A stretch of DNA of 64,000 nt, from contig OZ020258.1 of the NCBI GenBank assembly GCA_963971285.1, positions 10,932,614 through 10,996,613 of the forward strand, read 5' to 3'. The notes beneath the pieces are model-generated. The model saw nothing but the letters and a program-made list of their open reading frames with translations. It searched no databases and was not told the origin of the DNA. The translations under genes and the position numbers were made by a program. The DNA comes from Astropecten irregularis (taxonomy: Eukaryota; Echinodermata; Asteroidea; Paxillosida; Astropectinidae). This document shows, in pieces, positions 1 through 11,099 of this stretch (the first letter of the stretch is position 1; each line of letters starts with the position of its first letter).

Positions 1-85
1 TAGTACGACTCCCTACATCCTAAATCAAGAGTTGAAAAACTGGGAAAGTGAATCAAACTTCAAGACCCAAAACAAGAGAAGCAAA

Positions 86-211
86 GGGCCTGTTTGTTTC
101 AGGCAGAAGATCAGTGATCCTGCTGATCCGGATCCCATTTAAGCGTATAGGCCTACTGCATGGGACGTGGATCTGCAAGATCACTGATCTTGTGTCTTAA
201 ACAAATGGGCC
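86..211 (+). mobile_element. MITE family C, copy 1
   Basis: A 126-bp palindromic element. It begins GGGCCTGTTTGTTTCAGGC and ends with the inverse, AAACAAATGGGCC. It is flanked by AAA on both sides (83-85 and 212-214), which I read as a 3-bp target duplication. The interior holds GATCC-rich inverted words (CCGGATCCCATTT) shared with the copies at 23550, 33469 and 40258. It has no coding capacity. Three-bp A/T target duplications are typical of PIF/Harbinger-type elements, but that assignment is an inference. Confidence 0.8.
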
Positions 212-968
212 AAAGTAATCTCAACTTCAAAAAAAGGGCACAAAAATTGAATTTCCTCCAGATACTTGAAAATAACTAGATGGCCAAGGGTTTAGTAAGT
301 AAACATAGTGGGTAAAATAAGCATTTTATAGTGAGATTCAAGCAAGAATGCTCAAGCTGAAATTGTAAAGTACGCTGAAAGCTGGCCACTAAGAAAAAAA
401 GATTCAAGTTTTCTAACATATCTGTTTAGTTATTATGCTAAGGCTGTAAGAATGTATTCTCTAACCTGCTTGTTGGCATCATTAAAAAAAAAATTACGGA
501 ACACTCACACCAAAACTTGCATCTTAAAGTGTCAGAGCAACAAGACTTTCAGCAAGTGTGGCCCTGACCAGGGTTGACCTGACATGGCCTGGCTTGGGTA
601 AGCATCCTGGGGCTATAGATGGGATTGGCTCAAAGTTGTAACCACCGCTTCGCAGGGTCATGGGAACACGTATTGAGCCTACTATACACCCTTTGTAGGA
701 TATGTTCTGCATGCATGCTGTGGCAATGCAGAAACCCAGGATACTGTCTGTACGTACAGTGCAATCATGATCCACAGTACATGTACAACCTTCCTTAATA
801 CATTATTACACAAATGGCCTTGTCCAATTGCTGTTTAGCTTGTTACACCCGCCCAAATCCCATTTGATCCCTATAATTCCCAGTTGTGTATGGCTGCCTG
901 TACTCAGGAAGACTGTAACACAATGAGTACAGGAACACTGCACGCCCAAATTTATGCCCAAAACCATT
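212..968. other. Unassigned AT-rich stretch
   Basis: No gene or clear repeat is visible. The part at 524-775 is richer in GC than its surroundings and is open for 83 codons on the minus strand, but it resembles no family I know and has no clear splice context. Confidence 0.4.
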
Positions 969-1030
969 TTAAAGGGACGACTGTCCCACCATAGAACTAC
1001 AACTAGTTTGTAGCTCTATGGTCCCACACA
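969..1030. repeat. Short palindrome beside TTAA
   Basis: TTAAAGGGACGACTG is followed by an inverted repeat: CCATAGAACTACAA and its imperfect complement TTTGTAGCTCTATGG around a CTAG centre. It looks like the remnant of a small TTAA-flanked hairpin element. The other end is not identifiable. Confidence 0.4.
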
Positions 1031-1099
1031 GTTAGTCTCAGTATAAAAAGCTTGTTAAATTTTGTTTGCCCCCTTCTCTTCCGGTGTGGGGAGTAAAGA

Positions 1100-1122
1100 G
1101 TATGTGGATCGGTTTGCGGAAA
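1100..1122 (-). repeat. Fragment of element G
   Basis: On the minus strand this matches the tail of the hammerhead-bearing repeat at 16340-16370 (TTTCCGCAAACCGATCCAC). Only about 23 bp are shared, so it is a short relic. Confidence 0.4.
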
Positions 1123-1225
1123 GTTTGAGAGTAGAGTAGTTTGAAATTTATAAGGAACTGATATTCTACATAAAATGGAAAATGTGAAGGTGTCACTATA
1201 GCCTGTCCAGTTATTATCAAAGGTC

Positions 1226-1397
1226 AAAGCTACTATCCTACTCAAGTAACATACCGAAACAGAAATCTTCACAGATTTACTTATAACTTATAGGGTATAA
1301 AGATGGCAATGGTAGAAACATACCGTTAAAATGTTTCTGCCTGAAATGCTGTATTTATCCAGAAAAGAGTAAAACCAATTTTGATCTTCAGAATTAT
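1226..1397 (+). mobile_element. MITE family A, partial (X half)
   Basis: Carries the X-half signature: ACCGAAACAGAAATCTTCAC, then GGGTATAAAGATGGC, AACATACCGTTAAAATG and CTGAAATGCTGTATTTATCC. The left end is diverged and the copy stops near the central hairpin, so it is a truncated relic. Confidence 0.7.
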
Positions 1398-2290
1398 AAT
1401 GATCATACATGCAGGTCCTACTTCTTTGAAATTGATTAGGCCAACAGGTTCAAACACAAACTGAGAATGCGGTAGGCTAATTAAATCCTTACTTTCACAA
1501 AGTATGCATGACTGACACATGTGTAATATAAATCCCAAAAGTACAGAATTTTCTGTTCCTGTAACTTTGTAATAAAGTGTAAAGAGCTTATGATATGCAG
1601 GGATGAGATTGACCAATGATAAAAATGTCTGAAAACAGCTGACAGGGAGCATAACAAGTCTGAAATTTGAAAATCTCCTATACTTTTATGCACAGCCTGT
1701 GAGGAAAAAAGTCTGAAAGCCAAAAAAAAAAAAAAATTGAAATCAGATTTTAATCTGAGAAATCTCATCCCTGGATATGCTAATGGTAATGGTATAAAGG
1801 AGAACCCCATTCGACTTGTTCCAAAATACAAAATTCCCTAGAAATTACAATTGTCTCAACAATTCTCAGGTCTTGACACGCAGCTAGGAAGATAACACCA
1901 CTGGTGTCGCGAGATACCTTGGCAGAGTTCTTTCACAGTTCATATCGGTGATAACGTCAGTTTTGGGACTGTGGGATTTCCGGGCCTATTTCTATGGCAT
2001 CAGAAGCACCAAAACCCGTTGAACGCTCGTTATAATACCACATTTTATACCAGTGAAAAGACCCCCTAAATATAAGCCCCTTGGGGAAAGGGGTTGGGAA
2101 GGTGTTGCTTTGTATTTCCCAAGGTTGAAGGCCACGGTTCATGCCATCATAGCAAAAAGAATTAATAATAATAATCCGAGATAACCTTTCCATGGAAATG
2201 AAGTTTGTTGAACTGAAGTGAAGAACTGATTCACTTGTGATCAATTGGCAGAGTTTATTATTAAAATATGATATTATCCCTGTCAAAACC
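1398..2290. other. Unassigned stretch
   Basis: Ordinary AT-rich sequence with an A14 tract near 1722. At 1565-1650 and 1740-1790 there are imperfect similarities to each other around the word GGGATGAGA. No gene was seen. Confidence 0.4.
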
Positions 2291-2672
2291 TTAAAGGTAG
2301 TATCATACTACAGTAGCATACCGAAACAGAAATCTTCAAAGATTTACCTATGGGCCTATTAATTACAAGGTATAAAAGATGGTGATGTTAGAAACATACT
2401 GTTAAAATGTTTCTGTCTGAAATGCTGTATTTATCCAGAAAAGAGTAAAAAACCAATGACCAAAAAACAATTTTGATCTTTTAAAGATGAAAAATAACGG
2501 TGAAACAATTTTGAAAATATTATGGTTGTTTTTTTACTGTTTTCTCAAAAAGTGGGCACCGTATGGGACTGATATTTTCACAGATGACTGTTACTGTATC
2601 ATTGATTTCTTTACCCATAAATTTGCATATCTTTGACCAACAAAACACACCAAAGTATGGTATCATCTTTAA
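2291..2672 (+). mobile_element. MITE family A, full length
   Basis: Flanked by TTAA at 2291-2294 and 2669-2672. It runs from AGGTAGTATCATACT through the X half to the Y half (GTGGGCACCGTATGGGACTG, TCACAGATGACTGTTACTG). The right end is CCAAAGTATGGTATCATCTT. About 380 bp, non-coding, with an internal hairpin around TTTTGATCTTTTAAAGATG. Confidence 0.85.
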
Positions 2673-2781
2673 GACAACTATAATATTTAGGAAAAGAAAA
2701 CAACAAAAAATCCAAGAGGCATTTCAATTTTCCTAAGCCCCAGACAACAAGTCAACAGGGCTTTGTGTTAGACTGACCCTA

Positions 2782-3079
2782 TTAAAGGTATAATACATGA
2801 TTGGTAAAGATCACAGGACAGCACTCACACTTCGTCTGATCAAACATGTACGTGAAATAATAAACCTGTGAACATTTGAGCTCAATCGGACATCTGAGTC
2901 ACGAGAAAATAGCAAAAACCAGACACAATTGTTCTTATAAATCATGAAGAATGGATTTGATATTACCCCGAGATCAAAAGTGTTTTCGGTCTTTGTTTGA
3001 CTAATTTCTAATAAATACAGCATTTCAGGTGGAAATATTTTAACAGTATGTTTCTACCAGCATCATCTTCATACCCTGA
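2782..3079 (-). mobile_element. MITE family B, truncated at the X end
   Basis: Starts at TTAA 2782-2785 with the Z half: AGGTATAATACATGATTGG, GCTCAATCGGACATCTGAG, GAGAAAATAGCAAAAACC. It continues through TTACCCCGAGATCAAAAG into the X half, and is cut at the words CATACCCTGATTGAAAGG, short of the expected outer end. Confidence 0.8.
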
Positions 3080-3109
3080 TTGAAAGGGGATAACTAAAAC
3101 AACTCAACT

Positions 3110-3316
3110 GAGGGTGTCCTTCATGTTTATTCCAAACAATCATTCGGACGAACGATCTTCGGAAAAAAACCCAATAAACCTTGATTTCCTTGAAAAAAAA
3201 CCCAGCACCTGATGAATCAAGATTTCCCATGTAACTGTTTGCACCATTGAGTCCATTTTCTGTCTCAAACTCAATTTTTTTTTTGAGGCCTTGCAAATCA
3301 CATACGCTCCCTTTAA
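3110..3316 (-). mobile_element. MITE family D, W half only
   Basis: The complement of the D-specific half seen at 4490 and 51627: TTGAGTTTGAGACAGAAAAT, GGGAAATCTTGATTCATC and the palindrome GATCGTTCGTCCGAA. The outer end is TTAA at 3313-3316 preceded by the complement of AGGGAGCGTATGTGATTTGC. The Z half is absent, and a truncated B element sits next to it. Confidence 0.7.
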
Positions 3317-3755
3317 TAGTACTCAGACAACCCAGAAGAAGACATGGGGGCTCAATTTCAGTGGTCTCTGTGGCAACCAGCAATTAGGTCAATGTTTGGT
3401 GTGTGAACCTGAGTTGGGCTTATTTCTAGGCTGGTGGGCGGTCATCTTAAGGCAAGGTCGCTCTGAGGTCAAACTCTCTAATCCTGGTGTTTTAAAGGTT
3501 CTGTATAATGCTAGTATATGGAGACAATTAAAGGTTGTTATTTTTCATAGTCTACAATTACCTTACATGCAGTAAAAAAAAAGGCAGTATTAAGAAAACA
3601 AGAACCAATTGGCCATTTTAACATCCCTTCCACTATGAAAACTTAAACAAAAGTCGCAGGAGAGAATGTCCGAAAAACAACCATTGCAGAAATATGCTCT
3701 AATGCTTGTACAGTTTATGAAAGAATTGTGGCCTTATCTTCCCAAAATGGGTTAT

Positions 3756-4131
3756 TTAAAGGTAATATCATACTTTAGTTTTTATCAAAGAAATACAGAT
3801 TCATGGGCAAAAATATCAAGACAGATACAGTAACAGTCATCTGTGAAAATTTCAGTCCCACACGGTGCCCACTTTTTGAGAAAACAGTGAAAAACAGCCA
3901 CAGTATTTTTAAAGTCTTTTCTCTTTTATTTTTGATCTTTTAATAAAAGATCAAAATTCAAAAAGATTTTCGGTCATTGTTTTACTAATTTCTGGATAAA
4001 TACACAATTTCAGGCGGAAAAAATTAAGCGTTATGTTTCTACCACCACCATCTTCATACCCTGTAAATTATACATAAATCTGTGAACATTTCTGTTTTGG
4101 TTTCTTACCAAAGTATGATACTACCCCTTAA
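3756..4131 (-). mobile_element. MITE family A, full length
   Basis: TTAA at 3756-3759 and 4128-4131 bracket a complete Y-to-X copy. The centre is a strong hairpin (TTTGATCTTTTAATAAAAGATCAAA in two arms). It is near consensus at both ends, so probably one of the younger copies. Confidence 0.88.
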
Positions 4132-4489
4132 GCCAACATCTAAACACTAGCTCCATGTTTCAACTAAGAAACCTACAAAAAGAAGAAAACAAAAAAGGTT
4201 ATGGAAATGTTGATTACATTCCACTCCAGCCTTTGAATGTGGAGAAAGCCAGTTCAAATTTCAGACTCTAAAAAGTCTAAACCAGCCTTTGTGACACAGT
4301 AGATCTACTCTAAATACAGCTGAACACCAAAGAAGGCATGATTTATTTTCTTTACAAAAGGGGGACCATGGGGAGTTGCCAACAAAATACAGTCTCTATA
4401 CTGTGGGTTTACATGTATTAGGAGGTCAGTGTTAAAAAAAAATTCAAGAGGACATTTTTTAGCAGTGGAATCAGTAGGAACTAGACAAC

Positions 4490-4975
4490 TTGAAGGGAGC
4501 ATATATAGGATTTGCAAGGTCTCCCCAAAAAATTATTGAGTTTGAGACAGAAAATGGACTCAACAGATTGTAAACACTGCAAACAGTCACCATGGGAAAT
4601 CTTGGTTCATGGGATGTTTGGTTTTTCAAGCAAATCAAGATTAAGTGTCTTTTTCAAAGATCGTTCGTCCGAACGATTTTTGGAACAAACATAAAGTAAA
4701 CTTTTCTTCATGTTTTATAAGAAAAATCGAGTCGGGTTTTCGCTATTTTCTTGTGACTCAGATGTCCGATTGAGCTCAAATTTTCACAGGTTTATTATTT
4801 CATGTACATGTTTTTATTTTAAGAAATATTGAGTCGGGTTTTCGCTATTTTCTCGTGACTCAGATGTCTGATTGAGCTCAAATTTTCACAGGTTTATTAT
4901 TTCATGTACATGTTTGATCAGAGAAAGTATGAGTGCAGTCCTGTGACCTTTACCAATCATGTATTATACCTTTAA
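4490..4975 (+). mobile_element. MITE family D, with internal duplication
   Basis: The W half starts beside TTGA (4490-4493, a diverged TTAA) with AGGGAGCATATATAGGATTT and runs to GATCGTTCGTCCGAACGAT. It then joins the Z half, ending in CATGTATTATACC and TTAA at 4972-4975. The Z segment of about 95 bp (from AATCGAGTCGGGTTTTCGC to TTATTTCATGTACATGTTT) is present twice in tandem. Confidence 0.8.
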
Positions 4976-5088
4976 AGGTAATTTCATACTTTGGTTTTTG
5001 TCAAAGAAATGCAGATTCATGGGGGAAAAAATATAGAGAAAGAACATCTCTGTTTGGGTATGTTACCAATCCTGTACTGTACCTTTAA
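4972..5088. mobile_element. Short chimeric TTAA element (A end plus B end)
   Basis: Only 117 bp between TTAA 4972-4975 and TTAA 5085-5088. The left end is the Y end of family A (AGGTAATTTCATACTTTGG). The right end is the X end of family B (TTACCAATCCTGTACTGTACC). It shares its left TTAA with the preceding D element, so the two are back to back on one target site. Confidence 0.75.
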
Positions 5089-5178
5089 CATTTGAGCATC
5101 AATTAAGGTTGTGTGACGTTTGTCCCAGTTGGTTCAATGTAGATGTTAATGGCAAAACATGTCTGCCACTAATAATTA

Positions 5179-5390
5179 GCTTGGAGTTAGGAGGGCCTGA
5201 TGTATTTTTCATCCTAGCAGGATCATTATCAGAGACTAAAATGAATCAAGATCCTGCTAGGATCGAAACTTCAGGCCCTCCTATAAACTCCAAGCACTCC
5301 AAGCAATATGTAGATATTTCAGGTCATTATTTTGGCTGATGAGCAGTTTTGCACGGCAGTTTATTATTTGTATTTATAATTCGCTATTAT
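5179..5390. mobile_element. MITE family F, copy 1
   Basis: Palindromic: GCTTGGAGTTAGGAGGGCC and ATCCTAGCAGGATC on the left answer GATCCTGCTAGGATCGAAAC and GGCCCTCCTATAAACTCC on the right. The right side continues into ATTTCAGGTCATTATTTTGG and TGATGAGCAG, the outer part of the F inverted end. The outer left part is missing. Confidence 0.75.
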
Positions 5391-6698
5391 AAAGTTTGCA
5401 ACTTAATCTTCAAGTTTCCAAACCATTTTTCACAAAACAGAAACACAATTCTAAAGTCAATTCAAATAATATTCATGATGTTTGACGTACCCAAGAATTG
5501 TTAATTACAAAATTCAATTCACTGGATCATGAAATATCCATAACCCAATAAGGCAGGAAATGGGCATAAATTCCTAGTTTGGTCTGATCAATAGGACCAC
5601 AGAAAAGAAAAATTTCTTGAATATTAATTGAGTGACAGCAACTGGGGACCCCAGCCTTGGGCCCCCGTGGGTCAGACGGAAGCTCCATATTTGGGTGTGC
5701 CCGGTATCACAAGCTCAAAGCTGGCCATGTGCAGCACAGGCCTACTACTGCATACAACACTTCCCTTATATGCCTGGTGTGGACCGTATCCTAAGCACTG
5801 ACCATAGCTGATAGCTCTGATCACCATATTTGTGCCTATCACATCTTAGGGGCGACACAAATCTATGACAATCAAGAATTTCATATCTAAGCTTCGTAGT
5901 TCGTACAAGACCATTTTTGTAGGAAATGCTGACAAATTGCTTTGGGCTTGGTAGGGCATTAAGGTCCGCTTAAGGTAGGGCATTTTTCTCCAAAATATTG
6001 ACGGACTTGCAATCAGCATTACTTATTAGGCTCTGATAATGGAGTCTTAAAAAAATGAATAAATGTTAAATGCTCTTCATTTAAATTTGTTTAAAGGGCC
6101 AGAAATTTTTACTCAATGATGATTTTTTGACAAAAAAAAACATGGTTTATGTTTATCAATTAGTTGTCTAGATTCTTGTCTGACAGCAAAACATGAGTTG
6201 AAGTAATAGATTTACCAATAACTGGGGCCCATAAGCCAATTAATGTTTGATAACATTTTTTTAGCATTCCGAGTTCACTTTGACTAGTTCTAAATTCACA
6301 CAACACACAACACAACCAAAAACAGACTTACAAATGTTGTGCCATACTTTATGTTAGAATTTCTCGTCACAAAATCATTTCTTGTACTGAGACATTGAGG
6401 ACAGAAGGACCTAAGCAACATAACTTTATATGGGGCCCCCGGATGGCCCAACTTGGTCCAAGTCCAAAGAATGTGCCCTGGGCTTAATACTGCACGTGTT
6501 GAATTTGGACAAAATCCGGGGAAAGGTTCCGAGGGAAAATGACTTAAGCTTAGGGCTTAGTGCTGAAGTTCCTTATGTGCAGCTACACAAGGAAAATTAT
6601 AAACCAAATCAGACAACTGAACTTTTATGGGGGGGAGAACATTTGATTAACATCATTTTAAAGTCTCAGTGTGTGTGCAGAAAATAGCAGTGAAACAC
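5391..6698. other. Unassigned stretch
   Basis: No gene or recognised repeat. The GC-richer part at 5640-5830 contains GGGGACCCC- and GGGCCCCC-type words but no usable open frame. The rest is AT-rich spacer. Confidence 0.4.
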
Positions 6699-6986
6699 TT
6701 AAAGGTAATATCATAGTTTGGTTTTTATCAAAGAAATACAGATTCATGGGCAAAAATATCAAGGAAGATACAGTCACAGTCATCTGTGAAAATTTCAGTC
6801 CCATACGGTGCCCATACCGATTTCCGGTCGTTGTTTTACTAATTTCTGGATAAATACACCATTTCAGGTGGAAAAATGTAATAAAGGTATGTTTCTATCA
6901 CCACCATTTTCATACCCTGTAAGTTATATGTAAATCTGTGAACATTTCTGTTTTGGTTTCTTACCAAAGTATAATACTACCTTTAA
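6699..6986 (-). mobile_element. MITE family A, internally deleted
   Basis: TTAA at 6699-6702 and 6983-6986 with good A ends. It is only 288 bp long because the central hairpin and part of the Y half are missing: the words CATACGGTGCCCAT run straight into CCGATTTCCGGTCG. Confidence 0.85.
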
Positions 6987-9151
6987 AACATGAATGAAAT
7001 TTTAAAAAGAGAAAAAATTCCAATTTATAGGAAAGCACAGCTGATGGTTATATGCATTCCAGTCGTGAAGATTCCTACTTGCATGCAATGCTCATTAAAC
7101 AGATCTCCAAGATTTATGGAACTTGGAATATATATCTCGTATCGTTTTATGCAACGGCTATCTCTTGAACATCTGCTCAGCAATATTATCGTGGTCGCTT
7201 GCCATATATGTACCACGGTTGGAGATTGTGGGTTATGATCAATGGTATGCACACACACGTCCATGGATGTAAGATATCATGCGTGGTGTTTAAGGCCTAC
7301 ACTGCGCGTCCAATAATCGTGCCATATTGGCATGAATATATTTCAATCATTTTCATTATGGGCCATGAATATCCAACGTGGACATTTTGAACGGTGCAGA
7401 TTATGATCACGGCAAGCCCCTCGGTTGGGTCCCCAAATCAATGCGATGGTGTACTGCAGATAATGCATACGTTTTTGGGAAAGGGCTTGCAGTTTGTGGC
7501 TAGGTCCCGCCATAGATATGTGTGCGTTGCTATAGAAGCCGCATCCAAAGACTGGCCTCATTTTGGTGTCATAAGCCAAATTGGGCCAGTCCCTACAACC
7601 ATTTCTTTATTAAGAGTATCAGTACAGTAGTACTTTATACTCCTCAAAGTTCGCTGAAATGAGTATGAACTACCGTACTCAAATCGTCCTAGGAAAAACA
7701 GGACTTGAATTGAACTCGATTGTTCAATTGAAGCAAAGTTTGGAAAGATTGGAGAGAATGTAGAAATTTGTGGCAACCTTCTGGCGGGAAACTAATTGGT
7801 TTCTATGGTAATGGGATAATTAAATGATGTAACATCTCATTAATAAATATGGAAATTGATAAAATACCAGAGCGAAGCGAATCCATGCCAAAAATAACAA
7901 AATGGTCATAAAAGTGAGCAAAATCATTATGTCATACAGTAGAAAAGATGCTGTTTTTTCATGATTATTATAAGTGATAACGCTTTGATTGCTTTAGACC
8001 AATTTTAAAGGGCACGAAGAGTCATCATTGCCTTCTTGAAAATGATTTGTAATACCATGCCATTTTACAAGAGTTGCAAGTTAAAATATTCCCTTTAAAA
8101 TGTTCAAGAATGCTTCCAACATTTTAAAGGTGAAATTAAAATGCTCATTGTAATTTCGCCTCTTTTCTTTACATTATACAAGTATTAATCAGCCTTTTGT
8201 TTTCATCATATATGGGAAGAATTAGAAATCTTGCTAGAGGTTACTGTATACAGCATGTAGGTCTACGTACATTGGAACAAAAATTCTTGGAATGGTCAAT
8301 ATTGAAACCATGCAAGTTTTGGCAAATATTTCACTGATGTTATGCTAGCTCGAGGCCGGCCTAGTATCCTAAAAAACAAGTGGGAAGTCCCAGTGTCCTA
8401 ATTTAAAGGTTCTTTACCTATTTTGGAGATCCTCCTTTGAGCCTTATGCTACTAAAAACTCCCAAATTGTTGCAAGTTTTGACGGACAGTGGAAAAATAG
8501 CACCCCAAGTGTTGCATACCGTTGGAAAGCTCTTTTCATGTACTTTTCAGCGGTACCGATATCCCATTTTTCGGATTTTTGTGATTTTGCACCAATTAGG
8601 CCTCTAGGGTGACGATAGGTCAAATGTCTAGTGGTGGATTGCTGGGAAGGGGGAAGGGGGTGTGTGTGGGATGACATGAGTGACAGGACTCCTGTGACTT
8701 GTCCATATAAGTCCCTTAGCATAACTGTGAATGGAGACTGGTCTGTGAAGTGTGTGTATGGATGTGTGTGTATGTTATACCAGTGCCATGGGGCAGGAAC
8801 TGAAGGAATTCCAGAATGGTGACATCATCATTGCCATCACCAACAAACCCCATCCCTTGCCAGGCTGTCCAAACCTGCCCCTCCATCCACATTGATAACA
8901 ACCAGAAAAGCTGGGCCTCCCCCCCCCCCCACCAACCCCTCCCCTCTATACCAGCCTCAGCATTCTACACATATCATGGCGTGCTGCCAATCATCAAATG
9001 ACCCTCCAGGCCGCTAGGCCTAGCCTGCATTTGGGGGAGTCATGCCGGGCGGCTTTTTAAGGCCAAATTCCTAAAGAATTTTCCTCTGCAGTCTAGCTAT
9101 AGCTATAGCTAGCTGGGGGAAGAGTTATTCAAACATTATATTCCGATATAG
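6987..9151. other. Complex sequence without recognised genes
   Basis: 7020-7620 is mixed-complexity sequence with frames open on both strands for 60-80 codons but no family resemblance. 7800-8350 is AT-rich. 8620-8680 and 8810-8950 are G/T- and C-rich, including a C11 run at about 8920. I see no exon with convincing splice sites. Confidence 0.35.
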
Positions 9152-9255
9152 AGGGAGGGGGGTGGGGTGTTCTGTTGGTTTATAGTGGGTTGTACCATGG
9201 TTGTAATGTATAGCTGAGGGGATGGGTATTATGGAAGGTGGGGGGAGGGGTGAGG
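9152..9255 (+). repeat. G-rich tract
   Basis: Runs of four to six G (GGGAGGGGGGTGGGG; GGTGGGGGGAGGGG) could form G-quadruplexes on this strand. It precedes the candidate exon at 9472 by about 220 bp. Confidence 0.55.
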
Positions 9256-9471
9256 CACTGATTCGAGGAGGTTTTTAAGAGCACGTGCACTCGGGAAAGA
9301 GTGGTCAGTTTTCATCATGTCGCCCCACAGGTGACAACTGCTGAGGTTACTCCTCTATAACTGGGCAGGAAGGATTTTTTGGCACTGTGGCCACATCAGA
9401 AGGGAAACTAGTTTTCATTTGAAAAAAAAAATCTCTTTTGCCTGTTACAGTATATGATCTCAGAGACTTAG

Positions 9472-9815
9472 AGTGAAAATCGGGCATTATTCGACGGAAC
9501 CAACGATGTCTATCGACTCACACACAACAGCAGAGGCAATCAGCTCCGAGTTTCGGACAAGTTCTTCAGAGGCCGCAAACAAAAAATCCAACAGCATTTG
9601 GGAACAGAAGAAGAGAACCAGCTTGCTCTGGGAAACCCAAAACTTTCAACTCCTGGTAATTTTGGAATGAACGGCGTGTTATGGTTTGTTGTTGATTTTG
9701 CATTTTTTCGAATACCTCCTTCTTGGACTCCACGGGCGTACATGGAGAGTTGTGGTTGTGCCGCCCTGGTTACGATCAGCAGAAAAAGGGCTTGGAGAGG
9801 TTTCACCAGTCAGTT
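9472..9815 (+). CDS. Candidate coding or 5' exon, product unknown
   Basis: An acceptor-like AG at 9470-9471 is followed by a frame with no stop for 344 nt, up to a good donor (GTT then GTAAGTATA at 9816). A weaker donor, CTG then GTAATT, lies at 9656. The frame begins SENRALFDGTNDVYRLTH and continues with a charged, glutamine-rich run (RGRKQKIQQHLGTEEENQ). FDGTND is reminiscent of acyl-CoA dehydrogenases, but the following residues do not fit that family, so I assign no function. Either donor can join in phase to the open segment at 10988. This could also be a non-coding exon or chance. Confidence 0.22.
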
Positions 9816-10364
9816 GTAAGTATAAATCGTGTATTTGATACAAAATGTGTATAAGTTGAATTGGCTCATTACGCAGCAGTCTCGAGTATCAGTCAAGCTC
9901 CATTCTTTCAAAAGGGAGAAAAATCTTGCTTTTTAAAAAGGAAAGGCCCTGAAAATTCTAAACTACTGTACAGAAACGAAGGCTGTCCTGAGCGTTTCAG
10001 TTTAAAGGTGCTCACACACTTTGACAAAATTGACAAAAAGAAATCCTCTGATTTCAAGATTCACTCCTTTGCAACTACCGTAAAGTAAAGACCTAGAGTA
10101 AATTCAGGGTATACAGACTCAGTGACAGAGTGCATTGTTGCCCACGGCACTATAGTGTCCGGATCAAAAGTTTGACCAATGGTCAGCATAAAGTGTTAAT
10201 GAAGTTAATCAACGAATGTTAAATTACGACATAAGTGTGATTATCAACAATTCCTTCTTGAAGAAAAACTATCAGAACCGCAAAAAAGGTGTATTTCTCT
10301 AGTTTACTCACAAAGTCAATTGCTGGACACCGAACCAAATATCAGAATTTTTTGTCTAAATTTG
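9816..10364. other. Possible intron or spacer
   Basis: Lies between a GTAAGT donor and a J element. AT-rich, with no recognised feature. Confidence 0.3.
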
Positions 10365-10515
10365 CAGGCATGTAACTTGGTCTAGACCCCCAAAATAGGA
10401 AATTCCAATCTTGAGCATACTCTGTACAGAAATGATTTTTAACTTTTCAATGGCATAAGAAGTGAAGTGAAAAAAAAGAGGAAATCAGCTGATCTGAGGA
10501 ACAGTTACAAGCCTG
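10365..10515. mobile_element. MITE family J, copy 1
   Basis: A 151-bp element with CAGGCATGTAACTTGG on the left and an inverse ACAAGCCTG on the right. The interior words GGAAATTCCAATCTT and GAGGAAATCAGCTGATCTGA are shared with the copies at 52732 and 60129. AATTT flanks both sides at an offset of one base, suggesting a short A/T-rich target duplication. Confidence 0.75.
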
Positions 10516-10987
10516 TAATTTACAGTATGTTCTGTTTTTATAAAAATTAGGTTTATTCTGGCTTTAAAACACTAAAGGCATTCTCTTCGATGATATTATT
10601 ATTAATAACTATCACAGACCCAAGCAGCTTAGCAGAGACCTTGAGTTCGTTTTTTTTTCTCCCCGTCATTCCACACATGCTCATGCCCAGAGTCTTAAAC
10701 CTGGTATGCAGTGTGGGAAGACAACTCTGGGGGGAAAGACCATACAAGTTTACTACCCAATATGTGCATGGTTGTATTCTCTGGTATGCAGTGTGGTGGG
10801 CTTTGGGCCTATCAATCGGGCCAGCGGCAGCAGATATGTATACTGGTCCTGCAATTATCATGATATCACTGGGCAAAGGACCAGAGGGGGTGACAAAAAT
10901 ATCGGCCGCTGTCGTTGTCTCCGCTTGCTGCTGAGGAGGAGACTGCAGAAGTACTAAAACAAACACTTCACTGTTTTCTTTTTTTAG

Positions 10988-11099
10988 GATGGGTTTATAT
11001 CAAGCTTCTAAGGTCTGGGATGACGATTTGGATGTTTAGCAACATCGGACTGCACTGGGAGACTTCCTACTACAGCTACTGGACTGGCTATGGCTTCAG
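10988..11099 (+). CDS. Candidate internal exon, product unknown
   Basis: The polypyrimidine-rich acceptor TTTTCTTTTTTTAG precedes 112 nt ending at CTTCAG with donor GTAAAAAT. One frame is fully open (WVYIKLLRSGMTIWMF and onward) and is in phase with the weak donor at 9655. Another frame (MGLYQASKVWDDDLDV) is in phase with the stronger donor at 9815 but then stops. The splice signals are good; the protein is not recognised. Confidence 0.25.

Noticed and set aside
524-775. 83-codon minus-strand frame in a GC-richer patch
   Set aside because: No family resemblance and no convincing splice or start signals.
5310-5345. GGCTGATGAGCAG in family F as a hammerhead core
   Set aside because: It has TGATGAG but no GAAA strand and no pairing stems.
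9472-9655. Acyl-CoA dehydrogenase exon, from the FDGTND motif
   Set aside because: The family continues with a hydrophobic helix after EGTNDILRL. Here the next residues are polar and basic, so the match is limited to six residues.
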